DNA of 17,168 nucleotides from Gemmatimonadota bacterium (GCA_026713285.1 JAPOOT010000044.1:1-17168), one strand, 5' to 3'; shown: positions 1 to 7,116, counted from the first letter of the stretch. Numbers and translations are program-made. The notes: generated by a model from the letters alone, not told the origin.

Positions 1-1
1 A

Positions 2-235
2 GGCGGCACGACGCTCGGCCACGCTGAACGCATGGCATACTACGCCCGGGCGGAGCGCATTCTCGTGGAAGACGTCGGCGGCGTGTTCATCTACCACACG
101 CATGTGCTGGAACTGCGCAAGCCCTGGTTCAAGGGGCTCGAACCCAATGCCTGGGGACAGGATCTGTTCTGGGGTAACCGGACCACGATGATGGACATCT
201 ACATTGGAAACAACGTCGAAGAACGGGTCTTCTGA
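2..235 (+). CDS. ABC transporter solute-binding protein, C-terminal fragment (partial at left edge)
   Basis: The frame is open from the first complete codon at base 2 to a TGA at 233-235, so 77 residues are visible and the true start lies outside the window. The visible tail has the look of the C-terminus of family 5 (peptide/nickel-type) extracytoplasmic solute-binding proteins. An alanine/tyrosine-rich helix (MAYYARAERIL) is followed by a segment rich in V, G and F ending in YHTH, and then the KPWFKGLEPN stretch that commonly closes these proteins. Such proteins capture oligopeptides or other small solutes outside the membrane and hand them to an ABC permease. The substrate cannot be told from this fragment. 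No terminator is evident after the stop, and the sigma-factor promoter begins 37 nt downstream. Family assignment rests on tail resemblance only. Confidence 0.6.
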   Translation, partial: GGTTLGHAERMAYYARAERILVEDVGGVFIYHTHVLELRKPWFKGLEPNAWGQDLFWGNRTTMMDIYIGNNVEERVF

Positions 236-272
236 TCGGGGATGAATAACTACCTGGTATAACCCAAAAAAC

Positions 273-302
273 TTGACGCCCAGTTCGGAACTTCATTATA
301 GT
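273..302 (+). promoter_or_regulatory. Sigma-70-type promoter of the sigma factor gene
   Basis: TTGACG at 273-278 (5 of 6 matches to TTGACA) and TATAGT at 297-302 (5 of 6 to TATAAT) are separated by 18 nt. Transcription would start near 309 and leave a leader of about 130 nt before the ATG at 440. The site lies in the gap between the solute-binding protein and the sigma factor gene, where a promoter is needed. Confidence 0.6.
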
Positions 303-387
303 GCTGGTAGACTGGGAGTCACGCAAAGCAGGTTCTACGTAATCCGATTGATATCCGCATCAACCGGTACCACAATCGGTTTGTCGT

Positions 388-404
388 GACAGTTACCAAC
401 TGTC
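388..404 (+). promoter_or_regulatory. Hairpin in the sigma factor mRNA leader
   Basis: GACAGTT (388-394), loop ACC, AACTGTC (398-404) form a perfect 7-bp stem with a 3-nt loop. No T-run follows, so it is not an intrinsic terminator. It sits 26 nt upstream of the Shine-Dalgarno site of the sigma gene. Two self-complementary GGTACC hexamers at 366-371 and 423-428 flank it; the second is next to the Shine-Dalgarno site and the two could pair. A role in translation control is only an inference. Confidence 0.3.
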
Positions 405-429
405 TTCAAACGATCTGCGTGCGGTACCC

Positions 430-435
430 GAGGAA
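430..435 (+). promoter_or_regulatory. Shine-Dalgarno site deciding the sigma factor start
   Basis: GAGGAA lies 4 nt before the ATG at 440. An in-frame GTG at 386 has no such site and would add 18 residues without family resemblance, so the ATG is preferred. Confidence 0.55.
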
Positions 436-439
436 GTCC

Positions 440-1324
440 ATGCCCAAGTCCGCCCAATCGGAAGTCCGCATTTCCCGGGTTGGATCGCGGAATCCCGGTG
501 ATGACCGTTCGCTCGACACCTACCTTAAAGAAATCCGGACCATACCGGTGCTGAACCTGGAAGAGGAAATGGCCCTGGCACGCGACGCGCGAAACGGGGT
601 GCGCGGCGCACTAAACAAGCTCATACAGGCCAATCTTCGATTTGTCGTCGTGGTGGCGCGGCAGTACCAGAACCAGGGTCTGCCCCTTTCCGATCTGATT
701 AACGAGGGCAATATCGGATTGATCAAAGCCGCGCAGCGATACGATGAGCACAAGGGGTTCAAGTTCATTTCCTACGCGGTCTGGTGGGTGCGGCAGGCAA
801 TCATGCAGGCCCTGGCCGAACAGTCCAGGATATTCCGTCTTCCGTTGAACCGGGCGGAAGAACTGCGGCGGGTAAACAAGGTCGTACGTGGTTTTAAACA
901 GGAATTGGGCCGGGAGCCCACGACCCACGAAATCGCAGAAAGGCTATCGCTGGATCACAAGGATGTGGTCGCCATCATGCGGACGTTCAGCCCGCACCTG
1001 TCGCTTGACGCGCCTTTTTCACCGGGAGAGGAGGGGCGCCTGCTCGACGTGATTGAAGATACGAACGTCGAATCGCCGGAAACGCAGGTCATGGATAAAT
1101 CGCTTAAGGAGGAAGTGTTCTGGGCTCTGAATACCCTCACAGACCGCGAAGCTACCGTGATCCGTTACTATTTCGGGATCAACAAGGACAAGCCGATGAC
1201 CCTGGACGAGATCGGCAAGCAGTTCGGCCTGACCCGCGAGAGGGTGCGCCAGATCAAGGAACGGGCAATCCGGCGATTGCGCCATACCTCCCGCAGTGTC
1301 CGGCTGCACGCTTACATGAGTTGA
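440..1324 (+). CDS. RNA polymerase primary-like sigma factor (sigma-70 group 1/2, RpoD/RpoS type)
   Basis: This 294-residue protein directs core RNA polymerase to -35/-10 promoters. Reading from the ATG at 440: region 1.2 (SLDTYLKEI, about residues 24-52); region 2 (about 61-136) with NLRFVV, NEGNIGLIKAAQRYD and the -10-reading FISYAVWWVRQAI helix; region 3 (about 145-210); and region 4 (about 228-285) ending in the helix-turn-helix MTLDEIGKQFGLTRERVRQI that reads the -35 box. Region 1.1 and the large non-conserved insert of E. coli RpoD are missing. The length fits short primary sigmas of non-proteobacteria as well as RpoS-like group 2 factors, and the two cannot be separated here. The gene has its own promoter, a roughly 130-nt leader with a hairpin, and an intrinsic terminator, so it appears monocistronic. 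An in-frame GTG at 386 was rejected as the start. Confidence 0.95.
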   Translation: MPKSAQSEVRISRVGSRNPGDDRSLDTYLKEIRTIPVLNLEEEMALARDARNGVRGALNKLIQANLRFVVVVARQYQNQGLPLSDLINEGNIGLIKAAQRYDEHKGFKFISYAVWWVRQAIMQALAEQSRIFRLPLNRAEELRRVNKVVRGFKQELGREPTTHEIAERLSLDHKDVVAIMRTFSPHLSLDAPFSPGEEGRLLDVIEDTNVESPETQVMDKSLKEEVFWALNTLTDREATVIRYYFGINKDKPMTLDEIGKQFGLTRERVRQIKERAIRRLRHTSRSVRLHAYMS

Positions 1325-1353
1325 ACCCGGCTTCCAGCTCCAACCATCAAGTT

Positions 1354-1378
1354 CCTGCGAATTTGCGCAGGTTTTTTT
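1354..1378 (+). terminator. Rho-independent terminator after the sigma factor gene
   Basis: CCTGCG (1354-1359), a 6-nt loop, and CGCAGG (1366-1371) form a perfect 6-bp GC-rich stem followed directly by seven T (1372-1378). It lies 30 nt after the sigma factor stop codon and 40 nt before the xylulokinase start, and so isolates the two units. Confidence 0.85.
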
Positions 1379-1418
1379 GTGCCGGTGAGACACTTCCCCG
1401 GCAGGCAAAGGTTCGTGT

Positions 1419-2957
1419 ATGAGACACCTTATCGGCATCGATATCGGCACCTCGGGCATCAAGACGATTATAGTCGATGAACGGGGCGAACTGGCGGCCC
1501 GGGCCTTCGAAGAGATCCCCCTGCACACCCCCCGGCCGAACTGGGCCGAACAGGATCCGGCGGACTGGTGGCGCGCGGCGTCGAACACGGTGCGTGAAGC
1601 CATGGGCGCCGCCGGAGTTCCCGCCGACTCAATCGCGGGAATCGGCCTGTCGGGACAGATGCACAGTTCGGTGCTGCTCGACGCGCGGAACGAGGTGCTC
1701 AGGCCGTCCATCCTGTGGTGCGATACGCGAACCACCGAACAGTGCCGCTGGATCACGGAAAAGGCGGGCGAGGAAAACCTCGTGCGGTGGGTGTCCAATC
1801 CCGCCCTCGAAGGCTTCACCGCGCCCAAACTGATCTGGGTCCGCGACCATGAGCCGCGGATATACGAACGGATCCGGCGCGTCGTGCTGCCCAAGGACTA
1901 CATACGGTTCCGGATGACGGGCGAATTCGCCACGGAGGTGTCCGACGCAGCGGGCACGCTGCTGTTCGACGTACGCGAACGGCGATGGTCGGCTCCCATG
2001 CTGGACGCCATCGGCCTTCCCGCGGAATTCATGCCGCCCACCTACGAATCCATCGACGTTTGCGGCCACGTGACGGAAGAAGTGGCCGAGCAAATGGGGC
2101 TCAGGCCCGGCACGTCCGTTGTCGCCGGCGGGGCCGACAACACCTGCGGCGCCGTGGGAGCCGGGATCGTGCGCCCCGGGCGGATCCTTTCCAGCCTGGG
2201 AACATCGGGCGTGGTCTTCGCCCACACCGACGAAGTCCACGTGGATCCGGAACTGCGCGTCCACACCTTCTGTCACAGCGTTCCGGACAAGTGGTACCTG
2301 ATGGGCGTGACCCTCTTTGCGGGCGGCGCCTTCCAGTGGCTGCGCAACACCCTGGGCGAAGTCGAGATGAGCGCGGCCCGGATGCTGGGCACCGATCCCT
2401 ACGAACTGATGACGGCCCAGGCGGCCCGGGCGCCGGTGGGCAGCGAGGGGCTGGTATTCCTTCCCTATCTCATGGGCGAGCGCACCCCCCACAAGGACGC
2501 AAACGCGCGGGGCGCATTCGTCGGCATCACCGGGCGGCACGGCCGTCCCCACATGATCCGTTCCGTCATGGAAGGCGTGACCTTCGCCCTGCGGGATTCC
2601 ATCGAAATCATGCGTGCGCTGGGTCTGTCCGTCAAACAGGTCCGGTCCACGGGCGGCGGTGCGCGGAGCAGCCTCTGGCGGCAAATCCAGGCGGATATCT
2701 ACGGCGCCGAAGTAGTCACCGTGAATGCCGAAGAAGGGCCCGCTTTCGGTGCCGCGATCCTCGCCGCCGTCGGCACAGGCGTGTACGACACCGTCGAGGA
2801 AGCCGCGGACGACCTGGTTACGATCGTTTCCACGACGGAACCGGACCGGGAGGCCTCGGCGCGGTACGACGAATACTACGACGTTTTCAGGTCCATGTAC
2901 CCGGCCTTGAAACCTGGTTTCGACGCCCTGGGCGGCATGGTAGCCAGACAGGGTTGA
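1419..2957 (+). CDS. xylB: Xylulokinase (FGGY carbohydrate kinase)
   Basis: The 512-residue protein is a cytoplasmic sugar kinase expected to phosphorylate D-xylulose with ATP to xylulose 5-phosphate, feeding the pentose phosphate pathway. The N-terminal FGGY lobe opens with the phosphate-binding GIDIGTSGIK (D8). It carries GQMH at 79-82 and WCDTRT at 100-105, both typical of xylulokinases, and the LPKDYIRFRMTGE stretch at about 157-169. The C-terminal lobe carries GGADN at 237-241, where D240 is the likely catalytic base, then GTSG and, later, TGGGARSSLWRQ, the adenosine-binding signature. Length matches the family (about 480-510). A weak AAAGG 7 nt upstream supports the ATG. No xylose isomerase, transporter or regulator is adjacent within the window, so the pathway context is missing. 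A related pentulose kinase remains possible, but GQMH and overall similarity favour XylB. Confidence 0.85.
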   Translation: MRHLIGIDIGTSGIKTIIVDERGELAARAFEEIPLHTPRPNWAEQDPADWWRAASNTVREAMGAAGVPADSIAGIGLSGQMHSSVLLDARNEVLRPSILWCDTRTTEQCRWITEKAGEENLVRWVSNPALEGFTAPKLIWVRDHEPRIYERIRRVVLPKDYIRFRMTGEFATEVSDAAGTLLFDVRERRWSAPMLDAIGLPAEFMPPTYESIDVCGHVTEEVAEQMGLRPGTSVVAGGADNTCGAVGAGIVRPGRILSSLGTSGVVFAHTDEVHVDPELRVHTFCHSVPDKWYLMGVTLFAGGAFQWLRNTLGEVEMSAARMLGTDPYELMTAQAARAPVGSEGLVFLPYLMGERTPHKDANARGAFVGITGRHGRPHMIRSVMEGVTFALRDSIEIMRALGLSVKQVRSTGGGARSSLWRQIQADIYGAEVVTVNAEEGPAFGAAILAAVGTGVYDTVEEAADDLVTIVSTTEPDREASARYDEYYDVFRSMYPALKPGFDALGGMVARQG

Positions 2958-2963
2958 AGGTGC

Positions 2964-3177
2964 GTAGGGCGACGGCCGGAACGGTAGGGTGACGGCTGGA
3001 ACGGAAGGGTCGGCAGGAACGGAAAGACGACGGCCGGAACGGAAGGGCAGAGCTGAACGGAAGGGCAGAGCTGAACGGAAGGGCAGAGCTGAACGGAAGG
3101 GCAGAGCTGAACGGAAGGGCGACGGCCGGAAATAAAAGGCGATGGCCGGTACAGAAGGGCCAGCCGGAATGGAAGGA
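2964..3177. repeat. Degenerate 18-20 bp minisatellite upstream of sucC
   Basis: This covers most of the 272-nt xylB-sucC gap. The core at 3049-3120 holds four perfect tandem copies of an 18-mer (AGAGCTGAACGGAAGGGC). It is flanked on both sides by diverged 17-20 bp relatives of the form GACGGCCGGAACGGAAGGGC at 2971-2990, 2991-3010, 3011-3028, 3029-3048, 3121-3140, 3141-3160 and 3161-3177. The + strand is strongly purine-biased. Copies are contiguous with no unique spacers. Because 18 is a multiple of three the array leaves frames open on both strands, which yields spurious open frames. Perfect copies in the centre and decayed ones at the edges suggest slippage-type expansion. Confidence 0.9.
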
Positions 3178-3217
3178 CCGGCGCAGTCTTAATAGAAGCG
3201 GAAGAAAACCGAAACCG

Positions 3218-3223
3218 AAGGAG
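3218..3223 (+). promoter_or_regulatory. Shine-Dalgarno site supporting a TTG start for sucC
   Basis: AAGGAG lies 6 nt before the TTG at 3230. The protein beginning there aligns with the conserved MNxHEFQAKE start of SucC, so TTG is the likely initiation codon. Confidence 0.75.
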
Positions 3224-3229
3224 CACGCA

Positions 3230-4387
3230 TTGAACATACACGAATTCCAGGCGAAAGAGATCTTCGCCCGGCTCGGGATGGCGATTCCCAGGGAACAGGT
3301 AGCCCGAACGCCGGAAGAAGCCAGGCGTATCGCGGAGGATCTGGGTGCGCGGGTAGTCGTCAAGGCCCAGGTGCACGTCGGCGGCCGGGGCAAGGCGGGA
3401 GGCGTTAAACTGGCATCCACGCCTGAAGAGGCCTTCGAAAAGGCGGATCAGATCCTGGGCATGGACATCAAGGGACTGACGGTCCGGCAGGTACTGGTGG
3501 CCGAGGCCGTGGAGATCGATCACGAAGCCTACGTTGGCATCATCCTCGACCGGCAGACCCGGCGGGCGGTGTTCATGGTCAGCGCCGCGGGCGGCGTCGA
3601 TATCGAGGAAGTTGCCCGCGAGACGCCGGAGAAGATCCACAAGCTGGCCGTCGATCCCCTGCTGGGGCTCATGCCGTACCAGGCCCGGTCCCTTGCCCAC
3701 AAACTCTATGCCGATTCCGCCGTGGCGAGGCAGGCCGCCCGTATGCTCACACTGCTCTACGACGCGTTTGTCGAAAGCGACGCTTCCCTGGCGGAAATCA
3801 ACCCGCTTGTGACGACGCCGGATGGGAAACTCTGGGCCCTGGACGGCAAGATGAACATCGACGACAACGCCCTGTTCAGGCACGAAGAAATCGAGGCCAT
3901 GCGCGATCCCGACTCCGAAGAGGCAACCGAGACCGAAGCGCGTGACGCCGATCTAAGCTTCGTCAAACTCGACGGCGACATCGGCTGCATCGTCAACGGC
4001 GCGGGCCTGGCCATGGCGACTATGGACATGGTGAAGTTCTACGGGGGCATGCCGGCCAACTTTCTCGACATCGGCGGCAGTTCGAACCCGGACAAGGTCG
4101 TCACCGCCATGAACATCATCACGTCCGACGACCGGGTGAAGGCCGTGCTTTTCAACATATTCGGCGGCATCACGCGCTGCGACGACGTAGCCAACGGCAT
4201 CGTGACCGCCCTGAACCGCATCGCCGAAGGACCTGGCGGTCCGCTCGCCCTGCCCATCGTCATCCGGCTGACCGGAACGAACGAAGCAGAGGGCCGGCGC
4301 ATACTCGAATCCGTGGGGCTGGTCGCCGTAGACACCATGGCGGATGCCGTTCAGAAAGCCGTCGAACTGGGGGAGGCGGGAAGATGA
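3230..4387 (+). CDS. sucC: Succinyl-CoA ligase (ADP/GDP-forming), beta subunit
   Basis: SucC (385 residues; E. coli 388) forms the TCA-cycle enzyme with SucD, interconverting succinyl-CoA and succinate with substrate-level synthesis of ATP or GTP. It begins with the canonical MNIHEFQAKEIFARLG. The ATP-grasp nucleotide-binding domain fills the first 240 or so residues, with VVVKAQVHVGGRGKAGGVK around 45-63 and the metal-binding LAEINPLV near 187-194. The C-terminal ligase domain has NFLDIGGSSNPDKV and VLFNIFGGITRCDDVANG, the loops facing the phosphohistidine and the alpha subunit. E. coli has GGGA where this protein has GGSS. The start is TTG with a strong Shine-Dalgarno site. The stop overlaps the sucD start as ATGA (4384-4387), so the two are translationally coupled. 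No convincing promoter was found in the repeat-filled upstream gap. Confidence 0.97.
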   Translation: MNIHEFQAKEIFARLGMAIPREQVARTPEEARRIAEDLGARVVVKAQVHVGGRGKAGGVKLASTPEEAFEKADQILGMDIKGLTVRQVLVAEAVEIDHEAYVGIILDRQTRRAVFMVSAAGGVDIEEVARETPEKIHKLAVDPLLGLMPYQARSLAHKLYADSAVARQAARMLTLLYDAFVESDASLAEINPLVTTPDGKLWALDGKMNIDDNALFRHEEIEAMRDPDSEEATETEARDADLSFVKLDGDIGCIVNGAGLAMATMDMVKFYGGMPANFLDIGGSSNPDKVVTAMNIITSDDRVKAVLFNIFGGITRCDDVANGIVTALNRIAEGPGGPLALPIVIRLTGTNEAEGRRILESVGLVAVDTMADAVQKAVELGEAGR

Positions 4388-5253
4388 GCATACTGGTTAA
4401 TGAAAACACCAGCGTCGTCGTGCAGGGGATTACCGGACGGGACGGTTCTTTTCACACCCGCCAGATGGTGGAATACGGCACGAACATCGTGGCCGGGGTC
4501 ACACCTGGGAAAGGCGGCCAGGACCTGGACGGCATACCGGTCTACGATACACTGGCGGAAGCGGCCGAATCGACCGGGGCCAACACCTCGATCATCTATG
4601 TCCGTCCCGCGTTCGCGGCCGACGCGATCCACGAAGCCGTCGATGCCGAAATGGACCTGGTGATCTGCATCACCGAAGGCATCCCGACCCTTGATATGGC
4701 CCGTGTATACGCCGTCCTGCAGCAATCAAACGCACGCCTGCTCGGACCGAACTGTCCCGGCGCCATCACGCCCGGAGTCACCAAGGTGGGGATCATGCCC
4801 GGCCACATTCACCAACCCGGCCACGTGGGCGTGGTTTCCCGAAGCGGCACGTTGACCTACGAAATCGTTCACCAGTTGACGAGCGCGGGCATCGGTCAGT
4901 CGACCTGCCTGGGCATCGGCGGCGATCCGATCATCGGGACCGGCTTCATCGACGCCCTCGAGGCCTTCGAATCGGACCCCGATACCCACGCTGTAGTCAT
5001 GATTGGCGAAATCGGCGGCTCGGACGAGGAACGGGCGGCCGAATTCATCAGGCAGCACATGAATAAACCGGTGGTCGGGTTCATTGCGGGCCGCACGGCC
5101 CCGCCCGGAAAGCGCATGGGGCACGCCGGCGCGATCATATCCGGGGGAACGGGAGGAGCCGAGGAGAAAGTGCGCGCGCTGAACGACGCCGGAATTCCGG
5201 TGGCCGACCGATCGGCCGACGTGGTCGATTTGGTCCGTTCCGCCCTCGCCTGA
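4384..5253 (+). CDS. sucD: Succinyl-CoA ligase, alpha subunit
   Basis: SucD (289 residues, the same length as the E. coli protein) carries the CoA-binding site and the histidine that is phosphorylated during catalysis. The N-terminal Rossmann-type CoA-binding domain includes VQGITGRDGSFHTRQM (about 13-28) and the GVTPGKGGQDLDGIPVY motif (about 38-54). The ligase domain has LLGPNCPGAITP (about 119-130), SRSGTLTYE (about 152-160), and GKRMGHAGAIISGGTG, with H247 the active-site phosphohistidine. It overlaps sucC by 4 nt. Its stop is only 16 nt before the -35 box of the next operon, and no intrinsic terminator was seen between them, so some read-through into the fatty acid genes is possible. Confidence 0.97.
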   Translation: MSILVNENTSVVVQGITGRDGSFHTRQMVEYGTNIVAGVTPGKGGQDLDGIPVYDTLAEAAESTGANTSIIYVRPAFAADAIHEAVDAEMDLVICITEGIPTLDMARVYAVLQQSNARLLGPNCPGAITPGVTKVGIMPGHIHQPGHVGVVSRSGTLTYEIVHQLTSAGIGQSTCLGIGGDPIIGTGFIDALEAFESDPDTHAVVMIGEIGGSDEERAAEFIRQHMNKPVVGFIAGRTAPPGKRMGHAGAIISGGTGGAEEKVRALNDAGIPVADRSADVVDLVRSALA

Positions 5254-5269
5254 TCCGGGGATTTTCCTC

Positions 5270-5299
5270 TTGACATGACCGGGGTAACCCTCGTATTAT
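5270..5299 (+). promoter_or_regulatory. Near-consensus sigma-70 promoter of the DUF177-rpmF-fab operon
   Basis: TTGACA at 5270-5275 (6 of 6) and TATTAT at 5294-5299 (5 of 6) are separated by 18 nt. Transcription would begin near 5306, giving a leader of about 95 nt. The early leader can form an imperfect hairpin (GGCTTCCG 5304-5311 with CGGAAAGCC 5321-5329, one bulge). This is the best promoter in the window and precedes the longest gene run. Confidence 0.75.
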
Positions 5300-5401
5300 T
5301 AATGGCTTCCGGGCAATTGACGGAAAGCCTGGCAACATCCGGATCGCGGTACGGGATACGCGTGTGAAGTCTGATCGAGCTATACTGAACAAGCAGCCGA
5401 T

Positions 5402-5923
5402 ATGCAAATTGCGATCGAGCATCTGTCCGAAGGTTTGCATCCCATCCATATAGAAGACATGCCCGCCGCCGACTTTCTACCGGACGAGGACTGCCGATTC
5501 GCGTCACCCGTTAAGGTGGACGGCACGCTCACGGTCTCCGAGAATTCGCTGGTGCTGCAGGCGGACATAGGCGTCGATCTGGCCTTCTCCTGCGGCAGAT
5601 GTCTTGAAGACATGGAGGAACATATCAGCGGCGAAATCGCGACCTATTACGAGAAGACCGACCGCGCCATACCCGAGGGCGAGGAGTTGACCGAATCCGA
5701 CGATGTGGAAATACTGGACTACGGCGCGAAGACGATCGATCTACGCCGGCGCATCACGGAACTTGTAAGCCTGAACTTACCAATGAAACCCCTGTGCAGC
5801 GAAGACTGCAAGGGCCTCTGTGCCGAATGCGGCAGGAACCTCAACGAGGGCGCCTGCGATTGTGGTTCGCGGCAAGAGGACCCGCGCTGGCACACACTGA
5901 AAACGTTGCTGAAGGAGGAATAG
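5402..5923 (+). CDS. DUF177 / YceD-family protein
   Basis: The 173-residue protein matches the DUF177 (YceD) family, a conserved neighbour of rpmF that has been connected in other bacteria to 23S rRNA/ribosome metabolism; its biochemical role is not settled. Visible family marks are CGRCLE (about residues 64-69), an acidic middle, and a C-terminal cysteine cluster: LPMKPLCSEDCKGLC, AECGRNLNEG, CDCG. The cluster could bind zinc and is followed by the usual DPRWHTLKTLL. The ATG at 5402 is the first possible start after the in-frame stop at 5372-5374. No Shine-Dalgarno site is visible. A good -10-like TATACT at 5381-5386 without a -35 box raises the option of a second, nearly leaderless transcript. 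The last codons contain the rpmF Shine-Dalgarno site. Confidence 0.9.
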   Translation: MQIAIEHLSEGLHPIHIEDMPAADFLPDEDCRFASPVKVDGTLTVSENSLVLQADIGVDLAFSCGRCLEDMEEHISGEIATYYEKTDRAIPEGEELTESDDVEILDYGAKTIDLRRRITELVSLNLPMKPLCSEDCKGLCAECGRNLNEGACDCGSRQEDPRWHTLKTLLKEE

Positions 5924-5925
5924 AA

Positions 5926-6108
5926 ATGGCTCTGCCCAAGCGACGCCAATCACGGACACGGAGTCGTAAACGACGTACGCATTGGGTACTGTCGATGCCG
6001 GCACTGGTGGAATGCTCGCATTGCGGAGAGAAGAAACGCGCGCACCGTGTTTGTCCTCATTGCGGATATTATCAGGGAAGGGAAGTGCAGGAAGTCGAAG
6101 CGATATAG
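5926..6108 (+). CDS. rpmF: 50S ribosomal protein bL32
   Basis: A 60-residue basic protein of the large ribosomal subunit. It begins MALPKRRQSRTRSRKRRTHW, the typical bL32 N-terminus, and carries two CxxC pairs (CSHC and CPHC), so it is the zinc-binding form. AAGGAGG at 5912-5918 lies 7 nt upstream and fixes the ATG at 5926; the open frame extends further upstream inside the DUF177 gene but that part is not bL32-like. It starts 2 nt after the DUF177 stop. In many bacteria rpmF is followed by plsX and fabH; here fabD follows after 18 nt. Confidence 0.97.
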   Translation: MALPKRRQSRTRSRKRRTHWVLSMPALVECSHCGEKKRAHRVCPHCGYYQGREVQEVEAI

Positions 6109-6126
6109 GTTCGGCGCCGCCAATCC

Positions 6127-7086
6127 ATGACCCAGGCCAGGATCGCTTTCTTGTTTCCGGGGCAGGCTTCCCAGTACGTGGGCATGGGACGGGACCTGCA
6201 CGACCGGTATCCGCGGGTTCGGACGCTGTACCGGCAGGCCCGCGAGATCACCGGCGCCGATATCGCCGGAGTCTCCTTTGACGGCCCTGCGGAAACCCTG
6301 AAGCAAACGAATTACACGCAACTGGCCATCCTGGTGCACAGCGTGGCGGTGGCGTCCCTGCTGAACGAGCAGAGGATCCATCCGGATTACGTCGCGGGAC
6401 ACAGCGTGGGGGAATACGCGGCGCTGGTCGCCGCGGGTTCACTCGCATTCGAGGAATCGGTGCGCCTGGTTCACCTGCGCAGTAGATTGATGCACGAGGC
6501 CGGGCAAAAACGGCCGGGCGCCATGGCGGCCGTGATCGGTCTTTCACCACGGGAAGTCGATGAAGTCTGCCGGTCTGCGAGTGAGGAAGGCGAACCCGTT
6601 CAATCCGCCAACTACAACTCGCCGAAGCAGACGGTCATCGCCGGAGCCGTACCGGCCGTGGAACGAGCCATGGAAAGCGCTCGCGCGGCGGGGGCCAAAA
6701 AGGTCGTTGCGCTCAAGGTCAGCGGTGCTTTTCATTCCGAACTCATGGAATATGCGCGGAAGGATCTTGCGGAGGCGATCGACAGGGCCTCCGTCTCCCG
6801 AGCGGAAACGCCTGTGGTTGCGAACGTGACTGCCCGGATCGTGTCGGAGCCCGATGAAATCCGCCGCCTGTTGATCGAGCAGTTGACCAGCCCGGTTCGC
6901 TGGGCGGAATCGATGCAGACCCTGACCGACCGGGGGGTGGACACGGTGGTGGAAGCCGGACCGGGCAACGTACTATCGGGTCTCATGAAAAGAATGCACC
7001 GAGGCGTCAATATCCTGAACGCGGACAAGCTCGTGGACGTGTCTTCCGCAGTAGAAAAGCTCGGTCAGCCCGCGGCAGAACGGTAA
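6127..7086 (+). CDS. fabD: Malonyl-CoA:ACP transacylase
   Basis: FabD (319 residues; the family is usually about 305-320) moves malonate from CoA to acyl carrier protein, supplying extender units for fatty acid synthesis in the cytoplasm. Seen: FLFPGQASQYVGMG at 8-21, GHSVGEYAALVAAGSL at 91-106 with nucleophile S93, R118 as the likely carboxylate-binding arginine, and GAFHSELM at 200-207 with catalytic H203. The C-terminal VVEAGPGNVLSGLMKR is standard. No Shine-Dalgarno site is evident before the ATG, so coupling to rpmF 18 nt upstream is likely. It follows rpmF directly, without plsX or fabH. Confidence 0.97.
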   Translation: MTQARIAFLFPGQASQYVGMGRDLHDRYPRVRTLYRQAREITGADIAGVSFDGPAETLKQTNYTQLAILVHSVAVASLLNEQRIHPDYVAGHSVGEYAALVAAGSLAFEESVRLVHLRSRLMHEAGQKRPGAMAAVIGLSPREVDEVCRSASEEGEPVQSANYNSPKQTVIAGAVPAVERAMESARAAGAKKVVALKVSGAFHSELMEYARKDLAEAIDRASVSRAETPVVANVTARIVSEPDEIRRLLIEQLTSPVRWAESMQTLTDRGVDTVVEAGPGNVLSGLMKRMHRGVNILNADKLVDVSSAVEKLGQPAAER

Positions 7087-7107
7087 TGACAGAGCGAAAA
7101 ACTGCAG

Positions 7108-7116
7108 TTATCCACA
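7108..7116 (+). promoter_or_regulatory. DnaA-box-like nonamer in the fabD-fabG gap
   Basis: TTATCCACA is a perfect match to the classical DnaA box TTATNCACA. It lies in the 42-nt fabD-fabG gap and its final A is the first base of the fabG Shine-Dalgarno site. Only one copy was noticed, and a chance match of this length in a 17-kb window is quite possible, so binding is unproven. Confidence 0.25.

Noticed and set aside
386..439. GTG at 386 as the start of the sigma factor
   Set aside because: No ribosome-binding site; it would place the start within the leader hairpin and add residues without family resemblance.
1381..1402. Second terminator or operator before xylB (GCCGG/CCGGC inverted repeat)
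   Set aside because: Only 5 bp with a 12-nt loop and no T-run; expected by chance in GC-rich DNA.
1629..2684. Long antisense open frame (about 350 codons) opposite the xylulokinase
   Set aside because: Composition is rich in His, Gly and Pro with no family motif, typical of an antisense shadow of a GC-rich gene.
2964..3177. CRISPR array
   Set aside because: Copies are contiguous, with no unique spacers and no cas genes nearby.
2876..3883. Antisense open frame across the minisatellite, with a repeated VQLCPS-type hexapeptide
   Set aside because: The repetition is a by-product of an 18-bp unit being divisible by three, and the frame overlaps both xylB and sucC antisense.
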